Assembly (NCBI RefSeq): GCF_963678975.1
Contig: NC_089274.1
Coordinates: 19,927,133 to 19,991,132, forward strand
Direction: 5' to 3'
From: Dysidea avara
Taxonomy: Eukaryota; Porifera; Demospongiae; Dictyoceratida; Dysideidae
DNA length: 64,000 nucleotides
A program made the translations under genes and the position numbers. Position 1 is the first letter of the stretch. Every line of letters begins with the position of its first letter. The notes beneath the pieces were generated by a model. The model made no database searches, was not told where the DNA came from, and worked only from the letters and a program-made list of their open reading frames with translations. This document shows positions 61,499 through 64,000 of this stretch, piece by piece.

Positions 61499-62401
61499 TT
61501 ACACAGTTTGTTCAATGTATTCAAATCCTCGTCTCAAGAACTCTAAGGTCAGTTCATCATCAGCCAGATCAACTGGACTCTTGTAACAACTGGTCAACTT
61601 CTCCACATTAGCACCATATTGGATGAGTAGTACCAACACGTCCATGCTGGAATGTAGAGAAGCTAAGTGAAGTGCCGTCCAATGTTCATAATCCTCACAG
61701 TCTACTGTTACTAACTGGTTCTCCAACATGTAGTAAGCCAGTCCAAGGTAGTTCTTAGTTGCTGACAGGTGTAGGGCACTTTGTCGTACTTGTCTAGTGC
61801 TCCTCTCGTCTTCTTCATTCACTCTCATTACAATGTTCAATAGTTCTAGTTCTTCTCGTTTGCAGTTGGCACTATCCCAGCGTGAGACCGATCTTGTTTT
61901 CAGATATGTCACCTCTGCTTGGAGAAGGTAAGCACAAAGTTCACAGTTTGACTCGCAAACATTGATCGGTTTCAAACTGTCCATGGTGCGAGTGTTGATC
62001 AGTTCTGGCTTGTGCTGGAGTAGCAGCTCAACTGCGTCCATGTCTTCAAACGAGACGGCCACGTGAAACGCGTTCCATCCTTCCTCGTCTGCTGCAAGCA
62101 AATCTGCACCCTCGTTTACCATCAGCTCAAAACACTCATACTGATCTTCAAAGATGGCACGGTGCAACAGCGGCATTCCAGTCGGGTCTTTAAGATCCAA
62201 GACACTCTTGCCGTGTTTGGTGATTATTTTCTTGATCTCTTCTTTGTCTCCATCAGTGATGGCTTGTTGCAATATGACATTGACTGAGAAGGTGACCCTT
62301 CGTTTGGCCTTCGCACTCTTCACGTTCAGGGAGGTTAAAGCTTTAAGCGTTTCACTCAGCAGTCCGCTGGAGTAGTTCTTGCTTTTAAACACAGTTTCCA
62401 T
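61499..62401 (-). CDS. ANK-4: MYPT-like ankyrin protein, putative PP1 regulatory subunit
   Basis: 300 codons, intronless, colinear with ANK-3 without gaps. RVTF is at residues 35-38. Differences include Ser for Pro after the motif (RVTFSVNV), Phe for Leu in the third repeat core (GWNAFHVAV), Ser for Ala in the last full repeat (WTALHLASLHSS) and a Phe near the C terminus. These are mostly conservative and no stop or frameshift is present. The linker EEDERSTRQVRQ is kept. Same inferred role as ANK-3. It is transcribed toward ANK-3, so read-through from both could form double-stranded RNA over the shared region. Confidence 0.87.
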   Translation of the reverse strand: METVFKSKNYSSGLLSETLKALTSLNVKSAKAKRRVTFSVNVILQQAITDGDKEEIKKIITKHGKSVLDLKDPTGMPLLHRAIFEDQYECFELMVNEGADLLAADEEGWNAFHVAVSFEDMDAVELLLQHKPELINTRTMDSLKPINVCESNCELCAYLLQAEVTYLKTRSVSRWDSANCKREELELLNIVMRVNEEDERSTRQVRQSALHLSATKNYLGLAYYMLENQLVTVDCEDYEHWTALHLASLHSSMDVLVLLIQYGANVEKLTSCYKSPVDLADDELTLEFLRRGFEYIEQTV

Positions 62402-62481
62402 ATCGTTATCTCAGTTCGAAGTAGCTATCTGTTCAATAGTTTGTAAAAGTGTTTATGTTCGACGGTTGAACTCGAGCTTTG

Positions 62482-62530
62482 CTTTATACCCACGAATACC
62501 GGAAGCCATTCAGTGGAGGTGATGACGTAA
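62482..62530 (-). promoter_or_regulatory. ANK-4 promoter elements
   Basis: Read on the minus strand: TTACGTCA (62530-62523), TTCCGGTA (62504-62497), then TATAAAG (62488-62482), about 81 bp before the start codon. Spacing matches ANK-3, although most bases between the elements differ. Confidence 0.55.
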
Positions 62531-63331
62531 CGAGTTGTTTATGTCGTACCGAACCCATACTGGGCCACCATTAACACTTTTCGTGTTTATCACGTCAATA
62601 TGAAATGTTCTTCGTGGTTGAAATCCTCTGGCCTCCACCTGCAAGTCCTCACTATTGTGCTCAATGGTTTTAACACATTCTAGCATTGTACTAGGTACAA
62701 AAATGCCATACAAGCCGATACAAGTCAGGCTTCCCACAAATTTTTCTAGGTAGAAGTGCATACATTGCTGGCTGCAGTTCAAAAGCAAAATGGCTGGCTG
62801 TTATACACTGAAGTAAGTTATTAATCAATCATATTATATACTAGTACTAAGTGCATCTGCTAAAGGAGATGGTTTGTTTCATTATGACTACTACACATAT
62901 TGTATGCACTCCAACCAGCTTGTGTGTTGGTGCTGTATGAGCTGTTGATCATACTCATATAACAACCATTGATTTCTGTATGGCTTTCACATGTGTGGCC
63001 TCTGTACAGTAATGATGTCAACATCAATGTACATTGTATGTACACATAAAATAACTGTTTAAGTTTGCCTGCATGTGTAATGTAGGATGTGTATAGAGAC
63101 TTGACACTTGTCTGTACGTTAAGACTTTAGTCTAGCATAACTTAAGGTAATGTCATATAAAACATCAGCAGTGGTATCTACCCAACTCTACTCTACAGCG
63201 CCTGATTAATGTTAGAAAGGCATCGAATTGAGTGACAAGGTATAAACAATTGATCACAAATATGGTGTAATCAAAGGTGGACATCAAATTGTTTCTTGTT
63301 CACTCTTAACTGCTAAATAAATAAAGCATTA

Positions 63332-63519
63332 GTGGATTGTTGTGGTATACCAACTAAAACAACTATTATAACAACCAGCTATCCCACTAAGGATACACAC
63401 TATAGTGTGGAATGATGTACATGCCAACATGTAAGCAATTAATCTCACTGTGTGATTCTTTCTGTATAGTGAAGCTTGATGGAGGTTGTTGTGCTGATGG
63501 TACCATTAAGAGATTATGA
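63332..63519 (+). pseudogene. Cysteine-rich two-exon module, copy near ANK-4
   Basis: The first block (GATTGTTGTGGTATACCAAC ... TATCCCACTAAGGATACACA) ends at donor GTGTGG (63405). The intron is 63405-63469, ending TTCTTTCTGTATAG. The second block encodes KLDGGCCADGT, then a stop at 63517 caused by indels relative to the 53-kb copy. The start ATG is GTG here. Probably decayed, or differently spliced. Confidence 0.4.
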
Positions 63520-63640
63520 TAACAAACATGTCAACACAGAGGGGAGCTCATGTTGTTGTAACAAGACAATTACAACAATAATAAACACTGCTTGATTGGT
63601 GGCTCAAAAGGTTGGACAACTTTGTAGATTATTAGCTAAG

Positions 63641-64000
63641 GAAGTATCAAAAAGATATCAGAAGTGAGAAATATAAAATTTGTATCAGATGGAGCTACAA
63701 GGTTTTGTAATGAACTGCTTTAGATGTGAAACACTTGACAAACTCACACATGCTATAACTGATGATTCTCCAGGTAAAAAAGTTGTAGTGTATTAACATT
63801 ATTAGTGTAGCTACTACATGACTGTACAGTTGAAACAGGTATAAGCCTTTTTAATTTTGGATGAGATGGTGGCAATTTGTACCATGTACAGGGTGTACAT
63901 AACATTACTAATGTACATGCAGTTCAAAGTATTGATTATCTCTTCACGTCATCTGCAAGCATTCATAAAATCTATGTGCAATAAGTCTTAATTCCCCTTG
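63641..64000. other. Unannotated end of window
   Basis: AT-rich, with nothing recognised. Confidence 0.4.

Larger units (their letters stand above)
60970..63640 (-). repeat. Inverted segmental duplication, right copy (ANK-4)
   Basis: Reverse-complement partner of 53095-55590, including cysteine-rich module, promoter, ANK gene and 3' flank. Flanks have small indels and more substitutions than the coding part. Confidence 0.85.

Noticed and set aside
61499..62401. Ankyrin genes as bacterial symbiont effectors
   Set aside because: AT-rich eukaryotic repeats, TATA boxes and splice-like modules surround them. No operon or Shine-Dalgarno context is seen, and the architecture is MYPT-like.

Overview
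The window looks like AT-rich nuclear DNA of a marine invertebrate, and a demosponge is my best guess. Supporting signs are short candidate introns (65-69 bp), abundant foldback and hAT-like non-autonomous transposons, tRNA-headed repeats, long (GT)n and (CATA)n microsatellites, CpG-to-TpG/CpA decay between repeat copies, and MYPT-type ankyrin proteins. Nothing suggests bacterial or viral DNA. The species call is inference only.

The clearest genes are four single-exon paralogues of about 300 codons: ANK-1 (22865-23749, +), ANK-2 (40990-41904, +), ANK-3 (54057-54959, +) and ANK-4 (61499-62401, -). Each has a short N-terminal leader, an RVTF motif matching the PP1-docking RVxF consensus, and ankyrin repeats split by a charged linker. 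This is the architecture of the N-terminal targeting domain of myosin-phosphatase subunits (MYPT/PPP1R12, PPP1R16, PPP1R27), with nothing after it. The likely role is as stand-alone PP1 regulatory subunits. Their promoters share a TGACGT-type element, TTCCGGTA and a TATA-like box. ANK-3 and ANK-4 lie tail to tail inside a roughly 2.5-kb inverted segmental duplication.

Two sets of small exon-like modules recur around these genes. A 54-bp block with AG/GT borders occurs three times (21154, 34906, 44520). A cysteine-rich two-exon module with a 65-69 bp intron is best preserved at 53160-53411, head to head with ANK-3. A second copy lies head to head with ANK-4, and fragments lie near ANK-1 and ANK-2. 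They suggest an unannotated, spliced, cysteine-rich gene family interleaved with the ANK genes.

Layout: 1-7930 is a composite repeat block in which roughly 31-bp minisatellite arrays alternate with three copies of an 0.8-kb repeat body and two foldback hairpins. 7931-22720 is mostly unrecognised sequence with MITEs and exon-like blocks. 22721-23900 holds ANK-1. 23900-39500 holds LINE remnants, microsatellites and several large inverted repeats. 39580-42000 holds an RT-type mobile-element pseudogene and ANK-2. 42000-53000 is transposon-rich, including an hAT-like element with a perfect 8-bp target duplication and nested foldbacks. 53095-63640 is the inverted duplication with ANK-3 and ANK-4, with an hAT-like MITE between them. 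A short motif with core CTCTATTAGAG recurs at about 17 places on both strands, inside and outside several unrelated repeat families.
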